In this document: positions 8,257-17,181 of the stretch, in pieces
How the letters are laid out: each line of letters begins with the position of its first letter
How positions within the stretch are numbered: position 1 is the stretch's first letter
Assembly (NCBI GenBank): GCA_040274725.1
Contig: JBEMAQ010000001.1
Location: 372,001-436,000 of the forward strand
Source: Solibacillus sp040274725
GTDB lineage: Bacteria > Bacillota > Bacilli > Bacillales_A > Planococcaceae
Direction: 5' to 3'
DNA length: 64,000 nt
Notes under the pieces: generated by a model
The model's input: only the letters and a program-made list of their open reading frames with translations
Databases searched by the model: none
Told to the model about the DNA's origin: nothing
Position numbers and translations under genes: made by a program

Positions 8257-9990
8257 TTACTTAATTACAAGACTGTACTCTTTAGTATGCACTTTCTTAT
8301 CACTTGTTACAAATGTAAGTGTTACAGTATACGTCTCTTTGTCAATTACCTTTAATAAATTTTGTTTGTTAGCCACTGCACCCATTAACTCTTCTGATTT
8401 CTTTTCACCAAATAATCCTGTAGCAATAATGCCACCTGCTACTAATTCCCCTGAGCCTGTTAATTGTGATTTCGTGTAACCCTCTTTACTACCATTCTCA
8501 AAAGTTACCTTCTCAGCTAATTTATAAATATCAGAATTTGTAATGATTGCTTTTAACTTTGCTAAATCTGTTCTAGCTTCAGCTACCGTATATGCTGTAT
8601 CTAAAGTAGTAAGATCAATCGTCAATTTGTTATTAGCAAAATTAACTGAACCAATAGTTAATTGGCTATCTGCTAATTGATTATTAATAGTATCCGTAGC
8701 TTGATCAAGTGCCTTATCTAACTCAGCTTTCGTAACTGGACGATTACCACCTGATGACGAACCACCGCCACCGCCGCCACTAGTAGAACCTTCTACTTTA
8801 ACGTCTTTTAATTGATCTTTTACAGCCGCATAGTTTGCAATAACATTTTCAATCTTCTCGCCTGGTGCTAATTTGATTGTTGTTAATTTTGTATTCGCAT
8901 CAATTGTAATTTTCGCGCCTTTACCAACAGTAATTGTTGTTGCAGTTACACCGTTTAATGTTACTGTGTTACCAGCTGCTACTTCTAAAGCTGGTGTTAC
9001 AACGTTTGCAAGTGTAACATTGTTACCTGTTACTGATAATGATGGAATCGTGTAACCTTTTGCGTTAAATGTTACGCCAGATTTTGTGATTTTTAACGTT
9101 TTCACGCCAACAATTTTACCTTTTTTCGCTACGTTTGCAAGTGAAGCAGTTGGCTCTACTTTGTACTCGATTACTAATGTTGTTTCAGCATCTTTTAATG
9201 CTTCCGCGTTTGCTGTGTTGAATACGCTCGCTACTTCAGGAGCAACTTCGAATTGCTCGCCGTTAATTGTTACTAAGTTGTTTGTAACATTTAATACTGT
9301 TACTGCTTTTTCAACTGTTGAAGTTGTTGCGCCTGGTGTTTCAGTACCTGGTTTTTCTGAGCCCGCTACTTTTTCAGCACGTGCAACGAATGATGCTAAT
9401 TGACCACGCGTTACTGGAGACTTCTCATCGAACTTAGTCGCTGTTACACCTGTTGTTACTTCGTTAGCGAATAAGTTCGCAATGTGTACTTTATATTGAG
9501 ATTTTGCTACGTCAGTGAATGGGAAAGTAATTTCTTCTCCACCTGATAGGTTAAATGCATTGTCGATAATTTTTGCCATTTGACCACGAGTTAATGTGCC
9601 ACCTGGATTGAATTTGCCTTCGAAACCATTAATGATGCCCGCGTTTGCTAATGCAGCGATTGGACCGTAGTTTGCATTTTTTTCTGATACGTCAGAGAAG
9701 CCTGGGTTTTTAACGTTTGTTGTATCTAAACCTAGTACACCTGCAATAATTTTTGCCGCTTGTGCACGGTTGATTGAATTACCAGCACGGTATGTACCAT
9801 CTTCATAACCAGTAATTACACCGCGTTGTGTTAATTCCACAATGTTTGAATAGTGTGTATTTGTTTCCTTTAAATCTTTAAACGGTGAAGCTGCATCCGC
9901 TTGTGTTGGTGCTACTGCTACAACTGCTCCTGCTGCCATTGCTGATGCAGTCGCAACTGTGAACAATTTTTTGTACGTTTGTTTTTTCAT
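8257..9990 (-). CDS. S-layer-type surface protein with three SLH domains
   Basis: Secreted protein held on the wall by SLH domains, which bind pyruvylated secondary wall polymer. From the chosen ATG it is 577 residues: signal peptide (about 1-33, ending PTQADA), three SLH repeats (about 35-85, 95-150 and 155-207; VITGYEDGTYRAGNSINRAQ, IINGFEGKFNPGGTLTRGQ and VTTGVTATKFDEKSPVTRGQ), then a beta-rich region with short repeats, a Gly6-Ser3-Gly2 linker and a C-terminal domain of about 150 residues. A longer in-frame start exists upstream, but GGAGG sits 10 bases before this ATG and the signal peptide begins here. The beta-rich part resembles a small solenoid. It is shorter than typical main S-layer proteins, so it may be an accessory surface protein. 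Confidence 0.88.
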   Translation of the reverse strand: MKKQTYKKLFTVATASAMAAGAVVAVAPTQADAASPFKDLKETNTHYSNIVELTQRGVITGYEDGTYRAGNSINRAQAAKIIAGVLGLDTTNVKNPGFSDVSEKNANYGPIAALANAGIINGFEGKFNPGGTLTRGQMAKIIDNAFNLSGGEEITFPFTDVAKSQYKVHIANLFANEVTTGVTATKFDEKSPVTRGQLASFVARAEKVAGSEKPGTETPGATTSTVEKAVTVLNVTNNLVTINGEQFEVAPEVASVFNTANAEALKDAETTLVIEYKVEPTASLANVAKKGKIVGVKTLKITKSGVTFNAKGYTIPSLSVTGNNVTLANVVTPALEVAAGNTVTLNGVTATTITVGKGAKITIDANTKLTTIKLAPGEKIENVIANYAAVKDQLKDVKVEGSTSGGGGGGSSSGGNRPVTKAELDKALDQATDTINNQLADSQLTIGSVNFANNKLTIDLTTLDTAYTVAEARTDLAKLKAIITNSDIYKLAEKVTFENGSKEGYTKSQLTGSGELVAGGIIATGLFGEKKSEELMGAVANKQNLLKVIDKETYTVTLTFVTSDKKVHTKEYSLVIK

Positions 9991-10030
9991 CCTAAAACCT
10001 CCAGTTATTAAATTTAAAACCATATTTGTA

Positions 10031-10036
10031 ATTATA
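10031..10036 (-). promoter_or_regulatory. Extended -10 promoter element of the SLH-protein gene
   Basis: TGCTATAAT on the minus strand, 40 bp before the start codon; the -35 region is weak, as expected for an extended -10 promoter. A TTGACA occurs further upstream (about 10131) but with no convincing -10, so additional promoters are possible. Confidence 0.5.
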
Positions 10037-10333
10037 GCATAAGCATTCAATAGTTTGGCTATTTTTTTACAATGTTTTACCTTTTTCACTATAAAATAGT
10101 CACATATCCCTTAGACAAAAAATAAAGAACATGTCAAATCCGTAAAATGAAGTTACCAATTTCTATACTACCATTCACATTTTAATATAATTTGTATGAA
10201 ATTACTATAATTTTAAAAAAATTAATTCTCCTTCTGTTTAATTATGTCGAATTTTTCAAATAAACTTAAAAATATTTTTCAACAAATATTATAAAATCGA
10301 AAATGACAAAACAAATTTCCTGCTGAATACAAA
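10037..10333. other. AT-rich intergenic spacer upstream of the SLH-protein gene
   Basis: About 300 bp, strongly AT-rich, between the rny terminator and the SLH promoter. No reading frame with coding character and no recognised RNA. It may hold extra promoters or upstream activating AT tracts. Confidence 0.5.
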
Positions 10334-10373
10334 AAAACCTTTAAATTAAGCTTTCACTTAATTTAAAGGTTTT
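10334..10373 (-). terminator. Terminator of rny
   Basis: Perfect 17-bp stem AAAACCTTTAAATTAAG / CTTAATTTAAAGGTTTT with a 6-base loop, four bases after the rny stop, followed by a T-run on the minus strand. Confidence 0.9.
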
Positions 10374-10376
10374 CAT

Positions 10377-11933
10377 TTATTTCGCGTATTCAACCGCGCG
10401 TGTTTCACGAATCACTGTTACTTTAATATGGCCTGGATAATCAAGCTCTTCCTCAATACGCTTGCGAATATCGCGCGCGAGGCGGTGCGAGGCAAGATCA
10501 TCAATTTTTTCTGGGTGTACGATAATGCGGATTTCGCGACCTGCTTGAATTGCAAATGATTTTTCAACGCCGTCATAGCTTTCCGAAATCTCTTCTAGCT
10601 TTTCTAGACGGCGAATATAGTTTTCAAGCGTTTCACTACGTGCGCCTGGACGTGCTGCTGATAAGGCATCGGCTGCTGCAACAAGTACCGCGATTACAGA
10701 AGTTGCCTCTGTATCACCATGATGAGAAGCAATCGAGTTAATAACGACCGGATGCTCCTTGTATTTCGTCGCAAGCTCCACACCAATCTCAACGTGACTA
10801 CCCTCTACCTCATGGTCAATTGCTTTCCCAATATCGTGTAGTAAGCCCGCACGACGAGCAAGTGTCACATCCTCGCCAAGCTCTGCAGCAAGTAGACCCG
10901 CTAAATGTGCAACCTCGATTGAGTGTTTTAAGACGTTTTGTCCATAGCTTGTACGGTACTTCATACGACCTAAAATTTTCATTAAATCTGGGTGTAAATT
11001 ATGAATACCTACCTCAAATGTCGTTTGCTCACCTGTTTCACGGATTTGCTCATCCACTTCACGGCGAGATTTTTCGACCATTTCTTCAATACGTGCTGGG
11101 TGAATACGACCGTCTTGCACTAATTTTTCAAGTGTTAAACGAGCCGTTTCACGACGAATTGGATCAAAGCCTGATAAAATAACTGCTTCCGGTGTATCGT
11201 CAATAATTAAATCGATACCAGTAAGCGTCTCAAGCGTACGAATATTTCGACCTTCACGACCGATAATTCGTCCCTTCATTTCATCATTCGGTAAAGTTAC
11301 AACAGATACTGTTGTTTCAGCAACATGATCTGCGGCAAAGCGTTGAAGTGCTAGTGATAAAATTTCGCGTGCTTTTTTATCTGACTCTTCCTTTGCGCGT
11401 GTTTCAGACTCTTTCGTCATAACAGCAATATCTGTTGAAAGTTCATTTTCAACTTCCTTCAAAATAATGTCCTTCGCTTCTTCACGCGTTAATGCTGCGA
11501 TACGCTCAAGCTCTGTTTTTTGCTCGCGTACTAATTCGTCCACTTTGCTTTCCATCTGTTCAATATGCTGTTGTCTGCTCGTTAGCGCTTCATCTTTACG
11601 CTCCAAGCTTGTCTCTCTCTTATTTAGAGCATCATCTTTGCGGTCAAGATTTTCTTCTCGTTGCAATAAACGGTTCTCTTGTTTCTGAAGCTCTCCACGA
11701 CGTTCACGAATGTCGTTCTCCGCCTCAGTACGAAATTTGTGAGTTTCATCCTTTGCTTCAAGCAGTGCTTCTTTTTTCAATGCATCGGCTTCACGTTTTG
11801 CCTCTTCGACAATTGTGGCAGCTTGATACTTTGCACCAGTCACTTTTGATTCATTCACGTTTTTCATGTAGAAATAGATAACAGCGACACCGACAGCGAA
11901 TCCTAACAAAGCAGGGATAATGGCTTCCATCAT
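10377..11933 (-). CDS. rny: Ribonuclease Y
   Basis: Membrane-anchored endoribonuclease that starts bulk mRNA decay and is a hub of the Gram-positive degradosome. The 518 residues have an N-terminal membrane segment (about 3-22), a long charged coiled coil (about 30-190), a KH domain (about 210-270, with GRIIGREGRNIR) and an HD domain (about 335-430) with the catalytic LLHDIGKAIDHE motif near 366. Length matches B. subtilis RNase Y (520). It has its own promoter and terminator. Normally followed by ymdB; here the polysaccharide and SLH segment intervenes. Confidence 0.97.
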   Translation of the reverse strand: MMEAIIPALLGFAVGVAVIYFYMKNVNESKVTGAKYQAATIVEEAKREADALKKEALLEAKDETHKFRTEAENDIRERRGELQKQENRLLQREENLDRKDDALNKRETSLERKDEALTSRQQHIEQMESKVDELVREQKTELERIAALTREEAKDIILKEVENELSTDIAVMTKESETRAKEESDKKAREILSLALQRFAADHVAETTVSVVTLPNDEMKGRIIGREGRNIRTLETLTGIDLIIDDTPEAVILSGFDPIRRETARLTLEKLVQDGRIHPARIEEMVEKSRREVDEQIRETGEQTTFEVGIHNLHPDLMKILGRMKYRTSYGQNVLKHSIEVAHLAGLLAAELGEDVTLARRAGLLHDIGKAIDHEVEGSHVEIGVELATKYKEHPVVINSIASHHGDTEATSVIAVLVAAADALSAARPGARSETLENYIRRLEKLEEISESYDGVEKSFAIQAGREIRIIVHPEKIDDLASHRLARDIRKRIEEELDYPGHIKVTVIRETRAVEYAK

Positions 11934-11983
11934 TTTAGTCCCTCCCGTTTGCTTAAATATGCTTGATGTTCAGTCGGCCTATT

Positions 11984-12005
11984 GTATGTGCTTACAGCAA
12001 CATAC
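11984..12005 (-). promoter_or_regulatory. Hairpin in the rny leader
   Basis: Inverted repeat GTATGT.GC / GC.ACATAC with a short loop inside the roughly 100-base 5' untranslated region of rny. RNase Y mRNA is often self-regulated; a role here is inference. Confidence 0.35.
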
Positions 12006-12043
12006 TGCCTATTTCATTTCAATTTTAGAAATAATACAAGTTT

Positions 12044-12072
12044 ATTGTATAGTTCTAGTTTAGGGATGTCAA
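12044..12072 (-). promoter_or_regulatory. Sigma-A promoter of rny
   Basis: TTGACA - 17 bp - TACAAT on the minus strand, about 110 bp before the rny start. Confidence 0.8.
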
Positions 12073-12122
12073 GGATTGGCGGTGTTTGTAATGCTTTCTT
12101 ACTAATGAACCCTCAATAGATA

Positions 12123-12157
12123 AAAATCCAGATGATCTTAGTAATCATCTGGATTTT
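12123..12157 (-). terminator. Terminator of recA
   Basis: Perfect 14-bp stem AAAATCCAGATGAT / ATCATCTGGATTTT with a 7-base loop, just after the recA stop, with a T-run on the minus strand. Confidence 0.9.
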
Positions 12158-12163
12158 AATTAA

Positions 12164-13243
12164 TTATTTTTCATCATCTAATAATAAAGCTAGCTCTTCG
12201 TCAATTTCTTCAGGAATCTCTTTGTCATCATGCTTACCAATTTCATAACCTGGGCTCGCGCCAATACCGTATTGTTGACGGATTTTTTCTGATACTTCTT
12301 CACGAATAGCAGGATTTTCTTTTAGGAACTGTTTGGCATTTTCTCGTCCTTGTCCGATGCGTTCATTATTATATGAATACCATGAACCACTTTTTTGAAT
12401 AATGTCAAACTCTGCACCAATGTCAACGATTTCACCTTCTTTTGAAATCCCTTGACCATACATAATATCTACTTCCGCTGTACGGAATGGTGGTGCTACT
12501 TTGTTTTTTACAACTTTAATTTTGGTTTTGTTACCGATAATCTCCGTACCCTGCTTTAATGCTTCGCCTCTACGTACTTCAAGGCGAATCGTTGAATAGA
12601 ACTTAAGCGCACGTCCACCCGTTGTCGTTTCAGGGTTACCAAACATAACACCGATTTTTTCACGGATTTGGTTAATGAAGATTGCTAATGTGTTTGATTT
12701 ATTAATGACACCTGATAACTTACGTAGCGCTTGAGACATTAGACGTGCTTGCAGACCCATATGTGAGTCACCCATCTCGCCTTCAATCTCTGCTTTTGGT
12801 ACTAATGCTGCAACTGAGTCAATAACAATGATATCAATCGCACCTGAGCGCACTAATGCTTCAGCAATTTCAAGTGCTTGCTCCCCTGTATCTGGCTGAG
12901 ATAATAATAACTCGTCAATATTTACACCTAATTTTTGTGCATACACGGGGTCAAGGGCATGCTCCGCGTCGATAAATGCCGCTGTACCACCATTTGCTTG
13001 AATTTCTGCAATCGCATGTAATGTTACCGTTGTTTTACCTGAAGACTCCGGACCATAAATTTCAACGATACGTCCGCGTGGGTAACCACCAACACCAAGT
13101 GCTACATCAAGTGCTAATGAACCCGATGATGATGTTTCCATTTTACGGTCAGTCTGTTCACCTAGCTTCATAACTGAACCTTTACCAAATTGCTTTTCTA
13201 TTTGTTTTAATGCCATATCTAATGCTGCTTTACGATCGCTCAC
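12164..13243 (-). CDS. recA: Recombinase RecA
   Basis: Strand-exchange ATPase and co-protease for LexA in the SOS response. The 359 residues show Walker A GPESSGKT (64-71), the NQIREKIGVMFGNPETTTGG loop region (about 190-212) and an acidic C-terminal tail, all normal for Bacillales. It has its own sigma-A promoter preceded by a LexA-like box, and its own terminator. cinA lies just upstream without a clear terminator, so some read-through from cinA is likely. Confidence 0.98.
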   Translation of the reverse strand: MSDRKAALDMALKQIEKQFGKGSVMKLGEQTDRKMETSSSGSLALDVALGVGGYPRGRIVEIYGPESSGKTTVTLHAIAEIQANGGTAAFIDAEHALDPVYAQKLGVNIDELLLSQPDTGEQALEIAEALVRSGAIDIIVIDSVAALVPKAEIEGEMGDSHMGLQARLMSQALRKLSGVINKSNTLAIFINQIREKIGVMFGNPETTTGGRALKFYSTIRLEVRRGEALKQGTEIIGNKTKIKVVKNKVAPPFRTAEVDIMYGQGISKEGEIVDIGAEFDIIQKSGSWYSYNNERIGQGRENAKQFLKENPAIREEVSEKIRQQYGIGASPGYEIGKHDDKEIPEEIDEELALLLDDEK

Positions 13244-13286
13244 TCAAATTTCCTCCTTAAAAGAAACGTTTTTAGTTGATGTCTCT

Positions 13287-13315
13287 ATTATACTTGCTTA
13301 TGAGACAAACATCAA
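13287..13315 (-). promoter_or_regulatory. Sigma-A promoter of recA
   Basis: TTGATG - 17 bp - TATAAT on the minus strand, about 40 bp upstream of the recA start. Confidence 0.8.
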
Positions 13316-13323
13316 GAAAAAAG

Positions 13324-13337
13324 CGAACACATTTTCG
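13324..13337 (-). promoter_or_regulatory. LexA/DinR-like SOS box of recA
   Basis: CGAAAATGTGTTCG on the minus strand, one mismatch from the Bacillus consensus CGAAC-N4-GTTCG, 8 bp upstream of the recA -35 element. Confidence 0.6.
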
Positions 13338-13380
13338 GTTTCTCTTCAAAAAACCTTTTCGCCCTATTTTTTATAGTACT

Positions 13381-14640
13381 TTATACACACTTTCGGTAAC
13401 CGCGCTTCGTAAGTTCTTTCATTAAATAACTATACGTAAATTTCACTGCACGTAGACGGTTTGTATTACGGCTCCCAGAAAGCTGTAATCGATACGTAAT
13501 CGGCTCCGCTTGGCCAATGCTAATACCAATCCACACAGTACCTGCCGGCTCATTACCGTGCGCCTCAGGTCCAGCTGCACCTGTTAAACCAACCCCTATA
13601 TGTGTACCCATTTTTTCGCGAATGTTAAACGCCATTGCCGCCGCGCACTCAGCACTTACGACACCATAATTTGCTAACAGCTTCGGTGAAATACCTAGCT
13701 GCTCTACTTTAGCCTGCTCTGTATATGTCACCATACCGCCAACAAGCGTGCCACTCACACCCGATATTTCGGCTAACTCCGATTGGAATAGCCCAGCCGT
13801 CAAGCTCTCTGCCGCTGCGATTGTTAACTGATTATCTAATAACATTTCTACTAATTTCGACGCAAGTGAATCATCATTGACGCCGTATTGATATTCCCCA
13901 ACAATCGCTGAAATTTCAGCGGCCTTCTCATCGATTAATCGCTTCGCCTGCTCCTCCTTCTCGGCCTTTGCGGTAATGCGTAGCGTCACTTCACCATCAG
14001 CGGCAAGTGGAGCAACAGTTGGATTTGTTTGCGCATCTAAAATATGCTGCACGGCTACCTCAAGCTCTGCCTCACCAATGCCATAGTAGCGTAGGACATG
14101 CGACAGGATAATTGCTCCATCGTGCAAGCGACCTGCAAGAAGGGGCTTTGCTTCAAACTGAAACATTGGCTCAAGCTCCTTTGGTGGGCCAGGGAGTAGT
14201 ATATACGTACGACTATGCTTCTCCACTAACATTCCTGGCGCCATCCCGTGACGATTTGCTAACACTTCACAGCCCGCTAGTACTAATGCTTGTTTGCGAT
14301 TATTTTCCGTCATTGCTCGTCCACGCTTCGCAAAAAATTCTTCAATATACGTCAATGCGACAGAATCCATCACAAGCTCTGTTTCAAGATGCGTGGCAAT
14401 CGTTTCCTTCGTTAAATCATCCTTCGTCGGTCCAAGTCCACCTGAGAAAATAATCAAATCTGCACGTGCCTCTGCAACAGTAATGGCCTCTTCCAGGCGC
14501 TGTGCATTGTCGCCAACAACCGTATGATAAAACACATTAATCCCAAGCTCCGATAACTGACCTGAAATAAACTTCGCATTCGTATTCGCAATTTGTCCTA
14601 ACAATAACTCTGACCCTACCGCAATAATTTCTGCATTCAT
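13381..14640 (-). CDS. cinA: CinA-type competence/damage-inducible protein (PncC domain)
   Basis: Two-domain protein: N-terminal COG1058 molybdopterin-binding-like pyrophosphatase domain (about 1-170, with VGSELLLGQIANTN and SGGLGPTKDD) and C-terminal PncC nicotinamide-nucleotide amidase domain (about 255-415, with AAESLTAGL and TGAAGPEAHGNEPAG). Such proteins recycle or clean up pyridine nucleotides; in competent Firmicutes CinA works with RecA. The start three codons inside the longest frame is preferred because AAGGGG directly abuts the first ATG but stands 9 bases before this one. 419 residues, between pgsA and recA as usual. Confidence 0.94.
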   Translation of the reverse strand: MNAEIIAVGSELLLGQIANTNAKFISGQLSELGINVFYHTVVGDNAQRLEEAITVAEARADLIIFSGGLGPTKDDLTKETIATHLETELVMDSVALTYIEEFFAKRGRAMTENNRKQALVLAGCEVLANRHGMAPGMLVEKHSRTYILLPGPPKELEPMFQFEAKPLLAGRLHDGAIILSHVLRYYGIGEAELEVAVQHILDAQTNPTVAPLAADGEVTLRITAKAEKEEQAKRLIDEKAAEISAIVGEYQYGVNDDSLASKLVEMLLDNQLTIAAAESLTAGLFQSELAEISGVSGTLVGGMVTYTEQAKVEQLGISPKLLANYGVVSAECAAAMAFNIREKMGTHIGVGLTGAAGPEAHGNEPAGTVWIGISIGQAEPITYRLQLSGSRNTNRLRAVKFTYSYLMKELTKRGYRKCV

Positions 14641-14675
14641 CTCATTCATCCCCTTAGTATGTATAATTCATTACA

Positions 14676-14707
14676 CCTAGGCACCCCATTTTGCATGCGA
14701 TGCCTAG
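14676..14707 (-). terminator. Second inverted repeat between pgsA and cinA
   Basis: CTAGGCA / TGCCTAG stem with a 17-base loop, downstream of the main pgsA terminator and close to the cinA start. It is weak as a terminator and could instead be a leader structure. Confidence 0.35.
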
Positions 14708-14722
14708 TTGAAAATCAAAAAT

Positions 14723-14748
14723 AGCTAGGTAAGTCTCCTCACCTAGCT
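14723..14748 (-). terminator. Terminator of pgsA
   Basis: AGCTAGGT / ACCTAGCT 8-bp stem with a 10-base loop and ATTTTTGATTTTC next on the minus strand. Confidence 0.75.
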
Positions 14749-14753
14749 TGCTG

Positions 14754-15332
14754 TTACTTCGACTCTAATAATACACGACGGTTTAAATAGAAATAATCCC
14801 ATCCAGACCAAATTGTAAAGATTAGTGCAATATATAACATAATCATATCAAACGGAATGCCGATTAATGTGAAAATTGTATTGTGTAAAAATAGTGCAGA
14901 AATCGCAACAATTTGTGCCCATGTTTTAATTTTGCCCAGTTGGTTCGCTGCGACAACCTCACCTGTACCAGCTAAAATTAAACGTAAGCCCGTCACCGCA
15001 AATTCGCGTGAAATAATAATAATAACAATCCAAGCAGGTGCCATTTGCATTTCTACTAATAAAATAAATGCCGCTGAAACAAGTAATTTGTCCGCTAATG
15101 GGTCTAAAAACTTCCCGAAGTTTGTGACTAAATTATATTTACGCGCATAATAGCCGTCTACCCAGTCCGTCACAGAAGCGATAATAAAAATTAACGCACC
15201 AACGAAATGGTTGACAGGCATTTCCGCACCAAATAATGTCATTGTTCCCCAGCCAAAATCAAACATCATTACAATTACGAAAAATGGAATTAAACAAATT
15301 CGTGAAACTGTAATTTTATTTGGAATATTCAT
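14754..15332 (-). CDS. pgsA: CDP-diacylglycerol-glycerol-3-phosphate 3-phosphatidyltransferase
   Basis: Integral membrane enzyme making phosphatidylglycerol phosphate from CDP-diacylglycerol (the CdsA product, encoded at 59 kb) and glycerol-3-phosphate. The 192 residues carry the complete CDP-alcohol phosphotransferase motif D-G-x2-A-R-x8-G-x3-D-x3-D (about 59-81) and several hydrophobic segments. It follows rodZ by 46 bp, the usual ymfM-pgsA order. Confidence 0.96.
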   Translation of the reverse strand: MNIPNKITVSRICLIPFFVIVMMFDFGWGTMTLFGAEMPVNHFVGALIFIIASVTDWVDGYYARKYNLVTNFGKFLDPLADKLLVSAAFILLVEMQMAPAWIVIIIISREFAVTGLRLILAGTGEVVAANQLGKIKTWAQIVAISALFLHNTIFTLIGIPFDMIMLYIALIFTIWSGWDYFYLNRRVLLESK

Positions 15333-15378
15333 TTGCTAACACCCTTCATTTGAAAGAAAATAGTCACCTATACAATGA

Positions 15379-16239
15379 CTATTGTTCTTCATTCACTAAT
15401 TTTAAAATAAGATTTTGTGTCGTACGATCCTGTACATAAGTAAGCTCTTCGTCATTGATGAACACCTTCGCTACGTTAGCATTCCCTAAACGAATACGTG
15501 CATAACCATTGTCTGTTGAATCATACGCAATGACCTCGCCTGCTTTATAAACACGCGCGTCTACTTGCTCAGCCGCCTGCTCATTACGAATACCTACCCA
15601 CGTATCACCAGCTACTTCAATACGAATTGTAAGCGTTTCTGTACCTGATACTTCATACGTTGTCGTTTCACCTTGCGCAGCACCTTCACCAATAACTTGT
15701 GTCGGCCCTTCCTCTACTACTGGCACCGCCTCCGTAGGCTCTTCTTCTGCTGGCACTTCCGGTGTAACCGGCTCTGATGTTGGTGTTTGTACATACTCAA
15801 TCGGCGTTTCTTTATCCTCAATCACATCGGGTGCATTGCTCGCACGTTGCATCCACAACACCCAAATGACAACAAGCAACATAATTGCAAATAATGCGAC
15901 AATCACTTTCGGCATCGCTTCCATCGTTTTATTCGATGATGAGCGTGACATTTTGTGCCTACTTGGACTTTTCGTATACGATTGTGCCACTTCTTCTTTT
16001 TGCGCACCTGGAATATCCTTTTGATACTCTGTTAAAATATCCTCAGGATTGAAGCCGACCGCTTCTGCATACTGCTTAATAAATGCACGCACATAAAATG
16101 AGCCTGGCATAATCGAATAATTGCCTTCCTCAACTCCAACTAAATAACGCTTCTGAATTTTTGTGATTTCCTGTAAATCATCTAAACTATAACCTTTAGA
16201 TAATCTCGCTTCCTTTAAGCGAGCTCCTAATTCTGTCAA
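15379..16239 (-). CDS. rodZ: RodZ-type cytoskeletal protein (YmfM)
   Basis: Membrane protein coupling MreB to cell shape. An N-terminal helix-turn-helix of the HTH_25 type (about 1-66; LGARLKEARLSKGYSLDDLQ) is followed by a basic linker, one membrane segment (about 110-130) and an extracellular Pro/Glu/Thr-rich part ending in a DUF4115-like beta domain (about 200-285). A TTG start is chosen: AGTAGGTG lies 6 bases before it and homologues begin M-TELG; the upstream GTG of the longest frame lies inside this ribosome-binding site. 286 residues. Confidence 0.9.
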   Translation of the reverse strand: MTELGARLKEARLSKGYSLDDLQEITKIQKRYLVGVEEGNYSIMPGSFYVRAFIKQYAEAVGFNPEDILTEYQKDIPGAQKEEVAQSYTKSPSRHKMSRSSSNKTMEAMPKVIVALFAIMLLVVIWVLWMQRASNAPDVIEDKETPIEYVQTPTSEPVTPEVPAEEEPTEAVPVVEEGPTQVIGEGAAQGETTTYEVSGTETLTIRIEVAGDTWVGIRNEQAAEQVDARVYKAGEVIAYDSTDNGYARIRLGNANVAKVFINDEELTYVQDRTTQNLILKLVNEEQ

Positions 16240-16343
16240 AAAAAACACCTACTTTTATTCTATTTCAACTAAAAACATATTTTTTGGCATAACTCACACA
16301 TTATGCCTTTATCGGAAGATGAATTACCTTTAATTCAAATTGA

Positions 16344-17132
16344 TTAAAAATTAAATCCGCCCATGAAGTTTGATTGTGACATCATGTTATTTTTCTCAAT
16401 AATTTCATATGTGATTTCTTCCTCTGGATGATTGCGAATTTCAATAATGTAGTCAAAATCTTCTATCTTATAGTCAGAATGCTGAACGAAAATATCCGGA
16501 TGCTCTACGACTTTAATCGTATCCATCGTCATAATTTCACGTACAAGCTGCTGATGACGCTCATCTGCTGATTGTCTTGTCACAGCACCATCTAAGATAA
16601 ATATATTATTACTATTAAATTCTTCCCTCATTAATGAGCTTCGAACCGTTTGTTTAATCATTGTAGACGAAATAAATAACCAGCGCTTATTTGCGCAAAC
16701 ACTTGCAGCGACAACCGATTCTGTTTTGCCAACACGAGGCATCCCACGTATCCCAATCAGTCTATGCCCGTCCTTCTTAAATAATTCCGCCATAAAATCA
16801 ACTAAAATCCCTAACTCATCACGTACGAAACGAAACGTATTTTTTTCATCTGCATCACGTGGTATATACCGTCCATGGCGCATTGCCAACCGATCACGTA
16901 ACTTGGGCTCACGAAATTTTGTTACATTAATATTTTCCATTGTTGAAATAATGGAAACGAAACGTAAAATCGACTCCTCATTTTCAGCACGAAGTAACAT
17001 CCCACGTCTTACTTCATTTACCCCGTTTATTGATACGATATTCACACGGAGCATCCCGAGTAGTGAGGCAATATCACCTAATAATCCAAGTCGGTTTACT
17101 TGAATTTCGTACTCAAAATACCATTCGTTCAT
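16344..17132 (-). CDS. ymfK: DUF3388 protein YmfK (ACT-like domain plus P-loop-like segment)
   Basis: Conserved Bacillales protein of unknown function. From the ATG with GAGGGG 10 bases upstream it is 262 residues; the longer frame adds 63 residues without coding character. The N-terminal 75 residues resemble an ACT ligand-binding domain (IQVNRLGLLGDIASLLGML). Residues 130-137 form a Walker-A-like GMPRVGKT followed by a hydrophobic strand, suggesting nucleotide binding, and SVVAAS-type strand residues continue. Own promoter at 17182-17210. It sits between ymfJ and rodZ as in B. subtilis. Confidence 0.85.
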   Translation of the reverse strand: MNEWYFEYEIQVNRLGLLGDIASLLGMLRVNIVSINGVNEVRRGMLLRAENEESILRFVSIISTMENINVTKFREPKLRDRLAMRHGRYIPRDADEKNTFRFVRDELGILVDFMAELFKKDGHRLIGIRGMPRVGKTESVVAASVCANKRWLFISSTMIKQTVRSSLMREEFNSNNIFILDGAVTRQSADERHQQLVREIMTMDTIKVVEHPDIFVQHSDYKIEDFDYIIEIRNHPEEEITYEIIEKNNMMSQSNFMGGFNF

Positions 17133-17181
17133 CCAAAATCGTCCCCTCATCATAGAAACGTAAAATAACTTTATAAGTTCC

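Noticed and set aside
9991..10089. 33-codon N-terminal extension of the SLH protein
   Set aside because: No ribosome-binding site, and it runs through the promoter; a normal signal peptide starts at 9990 behind GGAGG.
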